From: Flavobacteriales bacterium UBA4422
Lineage (GTDB): Bacteria; Bacteroidota; Bacteroidia; Flavobacteriales_G; Salibacteraceae
Direction of reading: 5' to 3'
Assembly: GCA_002389645.1 (NCBI GenBank)
Contig: DGQE01000031.1
Span: 62,001 to 126,000 of the forward strand
DNA: 64,000 nt
The position numbers and the translations under genes are program-made. The notes under the pieces were generated by a model. The model saw only the letters and a list, made by a program, of their open reading frames with translations, ran no database searches and was not told the DNA's origin. This document shows positions 34,919 to 44,287 of this stretch, one piece after another. Within the stretch, counting starts at the first letter, position 1. Each line of letters starts with the position of its first letter.

Positions 34919-34992
34919 TGACCTCGGCAGGATTCAAACCTGCAACCTCCACAGCCGTAATGTGGTGCACTATTCAGTTATGCTACGAGGCC
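34919..34992 (-). tRNA. tRNA-Arg, anticodon ACG
   Basis: A 74-base cloverleaf. The acceptor stem GGCCTCG pairs with CGAGGTC. The anticodon arm is CCACA-TTACGGC-TGTGG, with anticodon ACG, which after A34-to-inosine editing reads CGT, CGC and CGA. The T-arm is GCAGG-TTTGAATC-CTGC. No CCA is encoded. It closely resembles the second arginine tRNA 130 bases away, which has anticodon TCG. Confidence 0.93.
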
Positions 34993-35076
34993 GAAATTCG
35001 GGCGGCAAAGATAGTTGTTATTCTCAAAATTAAAGACAAAGTTTGTCTCAAAGATTACTTTCTATTCAAAATAGTC

Positions 35077-36099
35077 ATGCCAGCAAATAAATATGCTCTT
35101 CTCAGGTATCGAATAATTGACCGATCGATAAGAAATAAACAACGTCCTTTTCCCTCGAAAGAAGATTTACGCAGAGCTTGCGAAGAGGCGCTTTATGGAA
35201 GTGATGGCGAGCATATTTCAATGTCAACAATAGACAAAGACATTTGGGCAATGCGCAATGAGGGTGAGCTTGGGTTTTATGCACCGATTAAGTTTAGTAA
35301 GGATAATGCTGGGTATTATTATCAAGACTCTAATTATACGATTTCAGAGCTCCCTCTCAATGAAGATGATCTTAATGCAATAAAAACGGCTGCCGAAACC
35401 TTGTTTCAGTTTAAAGACATTCCGCTTTTTAAGCAGTTTGATACAGCTATTGAGAAGATTCTCGATCGAATGAAGATCTCAGCTTTTGATGATCATAAAA
35501 CAGATCATGACGTTTTGCAATTTGAACGCGGCTCTGATTATAAGGGAAGTGAATTTCTAGGGATGTTGTTTTCTGCATCAAAAGAGGATCAAGTGGTGTC
35601 GTTTCAGTACAAGAAGTTTAACTCAAATCAATCTCAACTCATAATCCTTCAGCCATACTTGCTTAAAGAATATAGAAGTCGATGGTATGTGATAGGATTA
35701 GATGAGTCGAAAGATGCATTGCGCACGTATAGTTTGGATAGGTTGAGCGATATAGCACTAAAGGGTAGAACGTTTAAACGGTCTGAGTCGTTTAGTACAG
35801 CATCGTTTTTTAAGCATGCTTTGGGTATTACTGTTACCGATGATGAACATCAAAAAGTGCGATTAAAATTTAGCGAAAAACTGAGCCCTTATATAATTTC
35901 TCAACCTGTTCATAGTTCTCAACAAATATTGAATAATGTTGAGGGTGGTGTGATAGTGGAAATTGAGGTTTTGATTACGATAGAATTGGTTACTCTAGTT
36001 CTGGGTTTTGGTGATCAAGTTGAAGTACTTGCTCCTGATCAATTAAAAGAAAGCGTTAAGTCAGCGTTAATAAACTCGTTGAAAAAATATCAAGATTGA
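35077..36099 (+). CDS. WYL domain transcriptional regulator
   Basis: A 340-residue protein from the ATG at 35077; the frame stays open upstream across the tRNA but without a credible start. The N-terminal part (RYRIIDRSIRNKQRPFPSKE, then DLRRACEEAL and STIDKDIWAMR) is a winged-helix DNA-binding domain of the HTH_11 kind. The middle is helical, and the WYL domain shows as RSRWYVIGLDESKDALRTYSLDRL. WYL proteins sense a small ligand or nucleic acid and regulate stress or defence genes. Here no defence gene is adjacent; a divergent tRNA lies upstream and dnaA downstream. A plain regulator role is inferred. Confidence 0.85.
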   Translation: MPANKYALLRYRIIDRSIRNKQRPFPSKEDLRRACEEALYGSDGEHISMSTIDKDIWAMRNEGELGFYAPIKFSKDNAGYYYQDSNYTISELPLNEDDLNAIKTAAETLFQFKDIPLFKQFDTAIEKILDRMKISAFDDHKTDHDVLQFERGSDYKGSEFLGMLFSASKEDQVVSFQYKKFNSNQSQLIILQPYLLKEYRSRWYVIGLDESKDALRTYSLDRLSDIALKGRTFKRSESFSTASFFKHALGITVTDDEHQKVRLKFSEKLSPYIISQPVHSSQQILNNVEGGVIVEIEVLITIELVTLVLGFGDQVEVLAPDQLKESVKSALINSLKKYQD

Positions 36100-36421
36100 T
36101 CATGGGTATGTATGAAGTGCATATTAAAAACACGCTATTCACAACATGGTGTTCATTTCTTCAACTTCAATCAAAAGTATTCATGAGGCTGTCCTTCAAT
36201 CACTTATGTGATGTGGCTTTTCAAGGTTGATACACTTAAAATCTTAGCTGTAAAACTTTTCATATAATCAAGCCCTAAGAAGCTTTTTTATTCATTTTTT
36301 TTGGTCAATATTTGCTCAGTGAAACAAAGGAACTCCCTTTGCGATCAAACCGACCTTAACACTTAATTGAAGTAACCGTTGCATTCCTTAAAAAAAGTGC
36401 AACAATAAACGTTTTTTGTAA
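36100..36421. other. AT-rich spacer upstream of dnaA, no clear oriC
   Basis: A 322-base stretch rich in A and T. I looked for DnaA boxes (TTATCCACA and its complement). Only weak two-mismatch matches occur, such as CTATTCACA near 36136. There is no cluster of boxes, no obvious 13-mer array and no gene. It probably carries the dnaA promoter; a T-rich stretch near 36290 could be a weak terminator of the WYL gene. Confidence 0.4.
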
Positions 36422-37852
36422 ATGAGTAAATCACACGAAGAAGTTTGGGAGCGCTGTCAAGAAGTTATTCGTGATAATGTTAGCCTGCAAAGTTTCAAAA
36501 CTTGGTTTGAACCAATAAAGGCGGTCAAGCTTCAGGATGATACCTTAACGATTCAAGTTCCGAGTCAGTTTTTTTACGAGTGGCTTGAAGAGCACTACAT
36601 AAGCTTGCTTAAAAAGACAGTTCAAAAGGAATTAGGCCCAGAAGGACGTCTTGAGTACAGCATTGTTATGGAGAATAACTACACCACTTCAAAACCTTAT
36701 ACTGTTCGTATTCCTACTTCTAATATTAGTACGGTAAAGAATCCATCGGTTTCTATGCCATTGGATATTGGAAGTAAGACTATTAAGAACCCTTTCATTA
36801 TTCCTGGGTTGAAAAAAGTGGTTGTTGATTCTCAACTGAATCCAAACTATTCTTTTGAGAATTTTGTTGAAGGCGACTGTAATCGCTTAGCGAGATCTGC
36901 TGGTTTTGCAGTGGCTCAAAAACCAGGAGGAACATCCTTCAACCCATTGCTTGTATATGGTAATGTTGGATTAGGTAAAACTCATCTCGCTCATGCCATT
37001 GGAATCGAGATTAAAAGAAACCACCCAAACAAAACTGTTCTTTACGTATCATCTGAGAAATTCACTCATCAGTTTATTGATGCGGTAAGAAATAACTCCA
37101 CCAATGACTTTGTGCACTTCTACCAAATGATTGATGTTTTGATCATTGATGATGTACAATTCATGGCAGGTAAAGAAAAAACGCAAGATGTTTTCTTCAC
37201 TGTATTTAATCACCTTCATCAAACAGGCAAGCAAATCGTTCTTACAAGCGACAAACCGCCTGTTGAAATGCAAGGAATGGAGCAACGCTTGCTGAGTCGT
37301 TTTAAGTGGGGGTTAAGTGCTGATCTTCAAGTTCCTGATTTAGAAGCTCGGATTGCTATCCTAGAGAAGAAAATGTATATCGAAGGAATTGAGCTTCCAA
37401 AAGAGGTTATAGAGTACCTAGCATATAGCATCACAACAAACATTCGTGAATTAGAAGGTGCTTTGATTTCATTGATAGCCCAAGCTTCCTTGAACAAGAA
37501 AAACATCACGCTGGATCTTGCTAAGCAGATGATCGACAAGTTCGTTCGCAACACTGCACGTGAAGTGTCTATTGACTACATCCAGAAAGTGGTGTGTGAT
37601 TATTTCGATCTTCCTATCGAATTAATGAAATCAAAAACACGCAAGCGCGAAGTGGTTCAAGCTCGTCAGATTGCGATGTATTTTGCTAAACAAATGACTA
37701 AAGCATCTTTAGCAAGCATTGGTGCTCATTGTGGAGGAAAAGACCATGCCACAGTATTGCATGCTTGTAAGACAGTTAATAATTTGATGGAAACTGATAA
37801 ACAGTTCAGAAGTTATATATCAGATCTTGAAAAGAAAATGGCAATTCAGTAA
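36422..37852 (+). CDS. dnaA: chromosomal replication initiator protein DnaA
   Basis: A 476-residue protein that opens the chromosomal origin. Domain I is at residues 1-85 (WERCQEVIRDNVSLQSFKTWFEP), followed by a linker to about 140. The AAA+ ATPase has Walker A GNVGLGKT at 180-187, Walker B VLIIDDVQF, sensor 1 at IVLTSDKPP, and arginine-finger-like SRFKWGL. Domain IV carries the DnaA signature GGKDHATVLHACKTV at about 438-452. Length is typical for Bacteroidota. It is followed by a strong terminator and preceded by an AT-rich stretch with no convincing DnaA box cluster, so the origin is likely elsewhere or not of the classical form. Confidence 0.98.
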   Translation: MSKSHEEVWERCQEVIRDNVSLQSFKTWFEPIKAVKLQDDTLTIQVPSQFFYEWLEEHYISLLKKTVQKELGPEGRLEYSIVMENNYTTSKPYTVRIPTSNISTVKNPSVSMPLDIGSKTIKNPFIIPGLKKVVVDSQLNPNYSFENFVEGDCNRLARSAGFAVAQKPGGTSFNPLLVYGNVGLGKTHLAHAIGIEIKRNHPNKTVLYVSSEKFTHQFIDAVRNNSTNDFVHFYQMIDVLIIDDVQFMAGKEKTQDVFFTVFNHLHQTGKQIVLTSDKPPVEMQGMEQRLLSRFKWGLSADLQVPDLEARIAILEKKMYIEGIELPKEVIEYLAYSITTNIRELEGALISLIAQASLNKKNITLDLAKQMIDKFVRNTAREVSIDYIQKVVCDYFDLPIELMKSKTRKREVVQARQIAMYFAKQMTKASLASIGAHCGGKDHATVLHACKTVNNLMETDKQFRSYISDLEKKMAIQ

Positions 37853-37872
37853 ATCTGATTTTACAATTTTGA

Positions 37873-37905
37873 AACCCAATCCGAACTTCGTGATTGGGTT
37901 TTTTG
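37873..37905 (+). terminator. intrinsic terminator after dnaA
   Basis: Perfect nine-base-pair stem AACCCAATC/GATTGGGTT with a ten-base loop, followed by TTTTTG-type T run. It lies 20 bases after the dnaA stop. Confidence 0.7.
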
Positions 37906-37916
37906 TTTAATAGAAT

Positions 37917-38378
37917 ATGGAAACACCCAAAATACTCTTTGTTTGTCTGGGAAATATTTGTCGCTCACCAATGGCCGAAGGCGCCTTTCGGTATCTGGCG
38001 CGAGAAAAAGGAATTGATATTGAATTAGATTCAGCCGGTACTGGTGATTGGCACGTAGGTGAAGCACCGGATCAACGAATGCAGGATACCGCGAAATCGC
38101 ATGGCGTGGACATCAGTGACCTCCGTGCTAGGCATTTTACTCCTGCTGATTTTGATGCTTTTGATCGCATCTATGTGATGGATGAGTCGAACTATGACAA
38201 TGTCGTTAAGTTGGCTCGAGGTGAAGAAGATCGTGCTAAGGTTAAGATGATGCTAAATGAAATTTATCCTGGCGAGAATAGGCCAGTTCCTGACCCTTAT
38301 TTTGGCGGAAAACAAGGGTTTGAGCACGTTTATGACTTACTGACACGAAGTGCTGAAAAAGTCCTGAATGATCTGTGA
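37917..38378 (+). CDS. low-molecular-weight protein-tyrosine phosphatase
   Basis: A 153-residue enzyme. The P-loop signature CLGNICRSPMAEG puts the nucleophile at Cys10 and the phosphate-binding Arg at 16. The general acid lies in VPDPYFGG (Asp126). Between them the strand LDSAGTGDWHVGE is characteristic. It dephosphorylates tyrosine or, in some bacteria, arginine residues of proteins; a capsule-type kinase partner is not nearby. It starts 12 bases downstream of the dnaA terminator. The RsmI-like gene starts inside its stop codon (GTGA), so both are translated together. Confidence 0.93.
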   Translation: METPKILFVCLGNICRSPMAEGAFRYLAREKGIDIELDSAGTGDWHVGEAPDQRMQDTAKSHGVDISDLRARHFTPADFDAFDRIYVMDESNYDNVVKLARGEEDRAKVKMMLNEIYPGENRPVPDPYFGGKQGFEHVYDLLTRSAEKVLNDL

Positions 38379-39094
38379 ATAAAGGTAGGCTAATATTAAT
38401 TCCTTCTGCTTTGGCTGAAACGAACAGCGCTAAGCAGTTTCCTCAAGACACACTTGATGAAACTTTTGCCTTGAAGCATTTTGTAGCTGAACGAGCGAAA
38501 ACGGCTCGTCATTTTTTAAAATCAATAGGATATCCACATCATTTTAGTGAAGTGGAAGTGATGGAATTGAACAAACATGGCGAAGATGATTTACCCCAAT
38601 TGCTTCAGTTTTGCGAGCAAGGAATTGATACAGGACTAATTTCGGAAGCGGGAGTTCCAGGAGTTGCGGATCCAGGTGGCATCATTGTGCGTGAAGCTCA
38701 TAGACGTGGCATAGGTATTGTCTCATTGATTGGACCGTCATCATTGTTGTTGGCTTTAATGGGCTCAGGAATGAATGGTCAGAATTTTCATTTTCACGGT
38801 TACCTTCCGCGAGAAGATGCAGACTTGATAAAGTTCATTAAAACGTTGGAAGTGCAATCGAGGCAAGAAGATGTTACCCAAATGTTCATCGAAACACCTT
38901 ATCGAAATGATAAGTTGCTGCCAGCTTTGTTAAAGCATTTATCTCCTCAAACTGATTTATGCGTTGCTTCAAACCTTACTGCTCCAAATGAGTCGATTGT
39001 AACAAAATCGATAGAGCTATGGAGAAAGTCTGGAATTGTTTTAGGGAAGAAACCCGCTGTTTTTCTGCTGTTTAGCGGAAAATTACATTCCTGA
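38375..39094 (+). CDS. SAM-dependent methyltransferase of the tetrapyrrole-methylase / RsmI-like family
   Basis: A 239-residue protein starting at GTG, overlapping the phosphatase stop (GTGA). The fold is the tetrapyrrole methylase type: GLISEAGVPGVADPGGIIVREAHRRG is the classic G-x-x-P-G-V-x-D-P-G loop, followed by LIGPSSLLLALMGSGMNGQNFHFHGYLPRE, as in RsmI. It is shorter than E. coli RsmI and may methylate the 2'-O of 16S rRNA C1402 or another target; the exact substrate of the Bacteroidota-type enzyme is not known to me. Confidence 0.85.
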   Translation: MNKGRLILIPSALAETNSAKQFPQDTLDETFALKHFVAERAKTARHFLKSIGYPHHFSEVEVMELNKHGEDDLPQLLQFCEQGIDTGLISEAGVPGVADPGGIIVREAHRRGIGIVSLIGPSSLLLALMGSGMNGQNFHFHGYLPREDADLIKFIKTLEVQSRQEDVTQMFIETPYRNDKLLPALLKHLSPQTDLCVASNLTAPNESIVTKSIELWRKSGIVLGKKPAVFLLFSGKLHS

Positions 39095-39174
39095 TTTTAC
39101 AACGTAAATACATTACATTCTTGGCATAGAGCTTTGGTTTCAGATTAGAAAACAAACCAAAAAAATCTGAAGCC

Positions 39175-39879
39175 ATGAGTACTAACGAACTAAACATTTT
39201 TCTGAATTCTTTTGATCGCCCAACGCATTTATCGGATGTAGCTTGGCAACATGTAATCCAACAAGCAAGAAAAGTCTGGGAAGCCTATTTGCGCGGTGAG
39301 GATTGGAATGAAATGTTGGATATTACCTGCAAAGAATCATACCTGATGTTAATTTCAACGGAAGGTCAGTTGATCGTTCAGGATGAAAGCTTGCTTAATT
39401 ACGTGAAAAATGAAAATGTTAAGTCTTGGAGAAATCACCTCGAAGAAGTTGCGTTTAGAGCGATTCGTGATAAGAGATATGATAGAGCAGAAGCATTTTT
39501 TACGAAGGCATTAAAGGTTGATTCACGGCACGCCATGAATTACTACCGCAGAGCATTGCTCAGAATGAAAGCCTTACGTCATAAAGGAGCATTAGATGAT
39601 TTATCCATGGCCATCAGCTTGAATGAAAATGTATCTGCTTTTTACATCAAGCGATCTCAGGTTTACAGATTGTTAGATATGGACTACAAAGCCATGAGCG
39701 ATTTAAATAAAGCCATCAAAATTGATCCTAAGAATGCTGAGGCTTTTGATGTGAGAAGTAAGTTCAGAATCTCATTAGGTGATCGAGCAGGAGCAAAGAT
39801 GGATATGCTGAAAGCTGATGAGTTTCGCAAAAATGGCCTTTCTGGATCTGCAGAGGTTTATGGAGCGAAAGCTGCATAG
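39175..39879 (+). CDS. tetratricopeptide repeat protein
   Basis: A 234-residue protein. The N-terminal 100 residues are helical with no recognised domain (LSDVAWQHVIQQARKVWEAY, then DWNEMLDITCKESYLML). The second half holds about three TPR units: RAIRDKRYDRAEAFFTKALKVD, YRRALLRMKALRHKGALDDL and SDLNKAIKIDPKNAEAFDV, each with the W/Y-x2-LG-like and A-P-type spacing. TPRs bind partner proteins; partners cannot be inferred. No signal peptide or membrane helix, so it is cytosolic. It stands alone between the methyltransferase and MBOAT genes. Confidence 0.8.
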   Translation: MSTNELNIFLNSFDRPTHLSDVAWQHVIQQARKVWEAYLRGEDWNEMLDITCKESYLMLISTEGQLIVQDESLLNYVKNENVKSWRNHLEEVAFRAIRDKRYDRAEAFFTKALKVDSRHAMNYYRRALLRMKALRHKGALDDLSMAISLNENVSAFYIKRSQVYRLLDMDYKAMSDLNKAIKIDPKNAEAFDVRSKFRISLGDRAGAKMDMLKADEFRKNGLSGSAEVYGAKAA

Positions 39880-39925
39880 GATAAATTGCTAGTGATTTTA
39901 GGTGCTTGTAGATTAACTTAGCACG

Positions 39926-41311
39926 GTGTTATTTAACAGTGCGCTATTTTTAATCTGGTTTCTGCCCATCTTCTTGATGACGTATCAATTGGTTCCTGCT
40001 CGGTTGAAAAATGTAACCGCCTTTTTGGGGAGCTTTGTGTTCTACGCTTGGGGGGCGCCTATATTCTGCTTGGTATTATTAATAAGTAGTTCGCTTGACT
40101 TTTTGATTGCTCAAAAGTTTAACCACGATAATCGAAAATCATGGCTCACCACGGGCCTGATTATCAATGTTGGAACGTTGTTCATTTTCAAGTACTTCAA
40201 TTTCTTCACTGAGAATGTGAAGCTTATTGCTGAAAGTTTGGGGTTCGTATTTCCTGACTATATGGAAATTGCCTTGCCTCTTGGGATTTCCTTTTTCACC
40301 TTTCAGAAAATCAGTTATTTGGTTGACGTCTATCGCAATGAGACTCCGCGTTCCAAATCGCTGTTAGATTATTTATTGTTTGTATTTCTGTTTCCTCAGT
40401 TGATTGCTGGTCCAATAGTCCGGTACAAAGACATTTCTAATCAGCTCATCGACCGCTCTCATCATGATAAGTGGGGATTTAAGTTATCCGGTTTACAGCG
40501 ATTTACATTGGGATTAACCAAGAAAGTTTTGATTGCAGATGGATTAGCGCCCTTGGCTGATGCCGCATTTGCAATCGATGAATTGGGTGCTATTGGTGCT
40601 TTACTCGGATTATTGGCGTACACATTTCAGATCTATTTTGACTTTAGCGGATATACTGATATGGCTATTGGTTTAGGAATGCTTATGGGATTTAAGTTTC
40701 CTGAAAACTTCAATTGGCCCTATGCAGCGGCAGGATTTCAAGACTTTTGGCGTAGGTGGCATATGACTTTGAGCGCTTGGATGCGTGATTACTTGTATTT
40801 CCCATTAGGAGGCAGCAGGAGAGGTAAGTGGATTGTATTTCGAAACTTATGGATTGTGTTTCTCTTGTCTGGGCTTTGGCATGGCGCCAGTTGGAATTTT
40901 GTGATTTGGGGAGCTTGGCATGGCTTGTTTTTAACGGTTGATCGATTTACGATCTTTTTCAAAAGGATGAATCACTTCTCATCCTCACTACTCACTTTTG
41001 GCTTGGTTATGCTCGGATGGATTTGGTTTCGCTCAGAAACATTGAGCGATTCGATAAACTATTTTGGTGAGTTACTCAATTTTCAAGAACAGACGGCTCT
41101 CGAAGTGACTGCTCGCGAATGGCTGATGCTTTGCCTGGCCACTGTGTTTTCATTTTTACCTCCGATGTCGCATCACGTTTTGAAGAGCTTTCATGGCGAC
41201 AATGGTCGAAACATGGTTATCAAGTCTATTGTGGCTCTCATTCTATTTGTGCTTTGCTTAGCCCAAATAGCCATCAGCGATAGTCAGCCGTTCATTTACT
41301 TTAGGTTTTAA
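39926..41311 (+). CDS. MBOAT family membrane O-acyltransferase
   Basis: A 461-residue polytopic protein starting at GTG. It belongs to the MBOAT group that includes AlgI and DltB: QFLIAGPIVRYKDI-type segment (LFPQLIAGPIVRYKDISNQL), then ALTFQIYFDFSGYTDMAIGLG, DFWRRWHMTLSAWMRDYLYF with PLGGSRRG, and the catalytic His in LLSGLWHGASWNFVIWGAWHG. These enzymes move acyl groups across the inner membrane onto a surface glycan. The usual partner (AlgJ/AlgX-like SGNH protein) does not follow; the next gene is a decayed T9SS cargo. The acceptor is unknown. Confidence 0.93.
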   Translation: MLFNSALFLIWFLPIFLMTYQLVPARLKNVTAFLGSFVFYAWGAPIFCLVLLISSSLDFLIAQKFNHDNRKSWLTTGLIINVGTLFIFKYFNFFTENVKLIAESLGFVFPDYMEIALPLGISFFTFQKISYLVDVYRNETPRSKSLLDYLLFVFLFPQLIAGPIVRYKDISNQLIDRSHHDKWGFKLSGLQRFTLGLTKKVLIADGLAPLADAAFAIDELGAIGALLGLLAYTFQIYFDFSGYTDMAIGLGMLMGFKFPENFNWPYAAAGFQDFWRRWHMTLSAWMRDYLYFPLGGSRRGKWIVFRNLWIVFLLSGLWHGASWNFVIWGAWHGLFLTVDRFTIFFKRMNHFSSSLLTFGLVMLGWIWFRSETLSDSINYFGELLNFQEQTALEVTAREWLMLCLATVFSFLPPMSHHVLKSFHGDNGRNMVIKSIVALILFVLCLAQIAISDSQPFIYFRF

Positions 41312-41472
41312 ATAAATTGCCACTGGTCCTTGCATGTCTTTCGTATTGAGGGTCTTAGGTATTCTTTCACTCAGAAAAAACAGCTCAATGTGAAACCAAA
41401 GATTATTTTTGGCGTAAAGTATCTATCTCGATATCAATTTATTACAAAAGTCCTTCTCAAAATCCTACAACC

Positions 41473-42536
41473 ATGATTCGCTATTTAATCACATTTCTTC
41501 CCTTAGCTTAGATAAATTTCCGGAAATAGGCGGGACAGATAGTATAATCTATTTCAATCGCAAACTAAGAGCTGATTCCATTAAATTTTATAATTCATTC
41601 TTTAATAGTGTTCCTGAAATTGAAAGTCTTAGAAGAGTCAACGTTAGAAAGACCCTCGAAAATGTCTTTGTAGACAAGTATTATAATGTTGACAACACCT
41701 CTGGGTCGAGAGAGGCCTACCGCGTAGAGAAAACCGTTAAGAATTCGAATAATCAAATCAGTGTATTCGAAAGGCGCGAAATTTATAATTCTATCACAAC
41801 CTCAAATTTCAAAACAGAATATTATTACACCGCTCTCGGTACACTGGATCAATTTGTGTATTCCGACTCAAATGCAAATCACGATTGGCGAGAATTTAGA
41901 GTATACGACTACCATCGAAATGCAAACGACCGCCTTGATAGTATCCGAACGCATAGTTATTCAAATGTCAATGGCATGGTCTTGTCTTCGGTTCAAGTAA
42001 ATATTTATGATCAAGACTTAATGATAGAAGAGCATTACTATCAAGTATCCAGTCAGGGTGCGCGTCAAAAAACTTACATTCAGGTTTATGACGAATACGA
42101 TGAAGCTGGCAACCTTCTGCACAAAAGCTTTTTGGCACCATCTTTTGATGGGTGGGAAGTCATAGAAGAGACACTGTATATTTACGATATAAAACAACGA
42201 TTGATCTCCGAAGAGATTATTGAGGCAGGATTTTTTGACGGGAGAAAAACAAAGTACGTGTATTCTTATGCGCTTACTCATCCATTGAATGTATTAGAAC
42301 AGGATACTAAACTTGATCTTCGCTTGTTTCCTAACCCCACGAGTGATATAATTCGGATTGAATCTGAAAAGAGAATTTTAGGGATTCAGATATACGATAT
42401 TCTTGGGGCTGAAAGAATGCGTTTTGACTCTTTTACTGGCGATCAGATTAGCTTGATAGAACTTTCTCCAGGAACCTATTTTGTGCGAGTAGAATCGTCT
42501 GGTTCAGCAAAGACAATGAAGGTGGTAAAGTTTTAG
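41473..42536 (+). pseudogene. frameshifted T9SS type A cargo protein
   Basis: The ATG at 41473 opens a hydrophobic stretch, MIRYLITFLPLA, that ends at a stop at 41509-41511. In the +2 frame the DNA is open from before 41470 to 42536 and continues as LDKFPEIGGTDSIIYFNRKL through VNVRKTLENVFVDKYYNVDN, with many Tyr/Asp-rich strands (YYYTALGTLDQFVYSDSNAN, YIQVYDEYDEAGNLLHKSFL) that recall YD-type beta repeats. It ends in the type A sorting domain (LRLFPNPTSDIIRIE, then IQIYDILGAERMRF, then LIELSPGTYFVRVESSG and KTMKVVKF). One indel near 41500-41515 would restore a 354-residue exported protein. Only a GTG at 41856 could start the long frame as it stands, and that lacks a signal peptide. Confidence 0.75.
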
Positions 42537-42555
42537 CTGTGTCGGTTAGCTCTTA

Positions 42556-42563
42556 TATCTTTG
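42556..42563 (+). promoter_or_regulatory. TAnnTTTG -7 box upstream of ettA
   Basis: TATCTTTG, a perfect consensus match 20 bases before the ATG at 42583. No clear -33 TTTG is visible at the standard spacing. Confidence 0.35.
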
Positions 42564-42582
42564 AAGATATAATCTAACATTC

Positions 42583-44271
42583 ATGTCTGACGATAAAAAG
42601 ATCATTTTTTCACTGCAAGGAGTAAGCAAGACTTATCCACCGAGCAAGCAAGTCCTTAAGAACATTTACCTCTCATTTTTCTATGGTGCCAAGATTGGTA
42701 TCATCGGTTTAAACGGATCGGGTAAGTCGTCATTATTAAAAATTATTGCGGGTGTTGAAAAGGAGTTTCAGGGTGATTTAAGTTTTAGTGAAGGTTATTC
42801 TGTGGGTTACCTTGAGCAGGAGCCAGAATTAGACGATAGTAAAACCGTAATGGATATTGTAAAGGAAGGCGCTGCAGAAGTCACGGCCTTGTTGGATGAG
42901 TACGAGCAAATCAACCTCGATTTTGCCAAGCCAGAAGTCTATGAAGATGCCGACAAGATGGAAAAGCTAATGGCTCGTCAAGGTGTGCTTCAAGATAAAA
43001 TTGATGCAGTTGGTGCTTGGGAGTTAGATTCTAAACTTGAACGTGCTATGGATGCATTGCGCACACCAGAAGGAGATACTCCGATAAAGAATTTATCTGG
43101 AGGTGAACGAAGAAGAGTAGCCCTTTGTCGTTTGTTGATTCAACAGCCAGATATTCTGCTCTTGGATGAGCCAACCAACCACTTAGATGCTGAATCGGTA
43201 GAATGGTTAGAGCATCATTTACAAGATTATGACGGAACAGTAATCGCCATTACGCACGATAGGTATTTCTTAGATAACGTTGCCGGTTGGATTCTTGAAT
43301 TAGACCGAGGTGAAGGAATTCCTTGGAAAGGAAACTACTCTTCATGGCTAGACCAAAAATCGAAGCGCATGGCGCAAGAAGAAAAGACGGCTAGCAAACG
43401 AAGAAAAACGCTAGAAAGAGAACTGGAATGGGTGCGCATGTCGCCAAAAGGTCGTCATTCAAAAAGTAAAGCTCGTTTGAGCAATTACGACAAAATGATT
43501 GGTGAAGAGCAAAAAGCCCAAGAAGAGAAATTGGAATTATACATTCCACCAGGTCCACGATTAGGTAATAATGTAATTGAAGCTATAGAGGTATCAAAGG
43601 GATTTGATGATCGATTATTATATGAGCAATTGAACTTTAAATTACCACCTGCGGGCATTGTTGGAATCATTGGTCCGAATGGAGCTGGAAAAACAACCCT
43701 TTTCCGAATGATCATGGAACAACAGCAACCAGATCAAGGTGAGTTTAAAGTGGGTGAAACGGTGAAGGTTGCTTATGTAGACCAAGCGCATGAATCTATT
43801 GACGTTGACAAGACGGTGTATGAAGTAATTAGTGGAGGCAATGACATCATTGACATGGGCGGACGAGAAATCAATGCGCGTGCCTATGTTTCTAAATTTA
43901 ACTTCGGAGGAAGCGAGCAAGGCAAGAAAGTAAAAGTACTTTCTGGTGGTGAGCGCAACCGATTGCATTTGGCTATGACATTGAAAGAAGGCGCGAATGT
44001 TTTGCTCCTCGATGAGCCCACCAATGATTTAGATATCAATACACTTAGAGCATTAGAAGAAGCATTAGAAAACTTTGCTGGATGTGCTGTTGTAATCTCT
44101 CATGACCGTTGGTTCTTAGATAGAATTTGCACGCATATTTTGGCGTTCGAAGGCGATAGTCAGGTCTATTACTTCGAAGGCGGTTACAGCGACTACGAAG
44201 AAAACCGTAAGAAGCGCTTGGGTGATGAAGAACCAAAGCGTATTCGATACAAGAAATTGGGTAAGGTTTAA
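42583..44271 (+). CDS. ettA: ABC-F ATPase EttA (energy-dependent translational throttle)
   Basis: A 562-residue cytosolic ABC-F protein with two ATPase domains. The first has GLNGSGKSSLLKIIAG, LSGGERRRVALCRLL and ILLLDEPTNHLDAESVEWLEHHL. The second has GPNGAGKTTLFRMIMEQQ and LSGGERNRLHLAMTL then VLLLDEPTNDLD. The arm and linker segment between is charged (EELEWVRMSPKGRHSKSKARLSNYDKM-like), which marks the EttA subgroup. EttA gates the ribosome when ATP is low. Length is normal. Thirty-one bases separate it from hisS. Confidence 0.96.
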   Translation: MSDDKKIIFSLQGVSKTYPPSKQVLKNIYLSFFYGAKIGIIGLNGSGKSSLLKIIAGVEKEFQGDLSFSEGYSVGYLEQEPELDDSKTVMDIVKEGAAEVTALLDEYEQINLDFAKPEVYEDADKMEKLMARQGVLQDKIDAVGAWELDSKLERAMDALRTPEGDTPIKNLSGGERRRVALCRLLIQQPDILLLDEPTNHLDAESVEWLEHHLQDYDGTVIAITHDRYFLDNVAGWILELDRGEGIPWKGNYSSWLDQKSKRMAQEEKTASKRRKTLERELEWVRMSPKGRHSKSKARLSNYDKMIGEEQKAQEEKLELYIPPGPRLGNNVIEAIEVSKGFDDRLLYEQLNFKLPPAGIVGIIGPNGAGKTTLFRMIMEQQQPDQGEFKVGETVKVAYVDQAHESIDVDKTVYEVISGGNDIIDMGGREINARAYVSKFNFGGSEQGKKVKVLSGGERNRLHLAMTLKEGANVLLLDEPTNDLDINTLRALEEALENFAGCAVVISHDRWFLDRICTHILAFEGDSQVYYFEGGYSDYEENRKKRLGDEEPKRIRYKKLGKV

Positions 44272-44287
44272 TTTTTAACGTACATCA

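Noticed and set aside
34858..35076. Upstream extension of the WYL gene
   Set aside because: This stretch covers the terminator and tRNA-Arg(ACG) on the other strand; the extra residues do not look like protein. The ATG at 35077 gives a normal winged-helix start.
36100..36421. Replication origin next to dnaA
   Set aside because: No cluster of TTATCCACA-type boxes and no AT-rich 13-mer array; only single two-mismatch matches.
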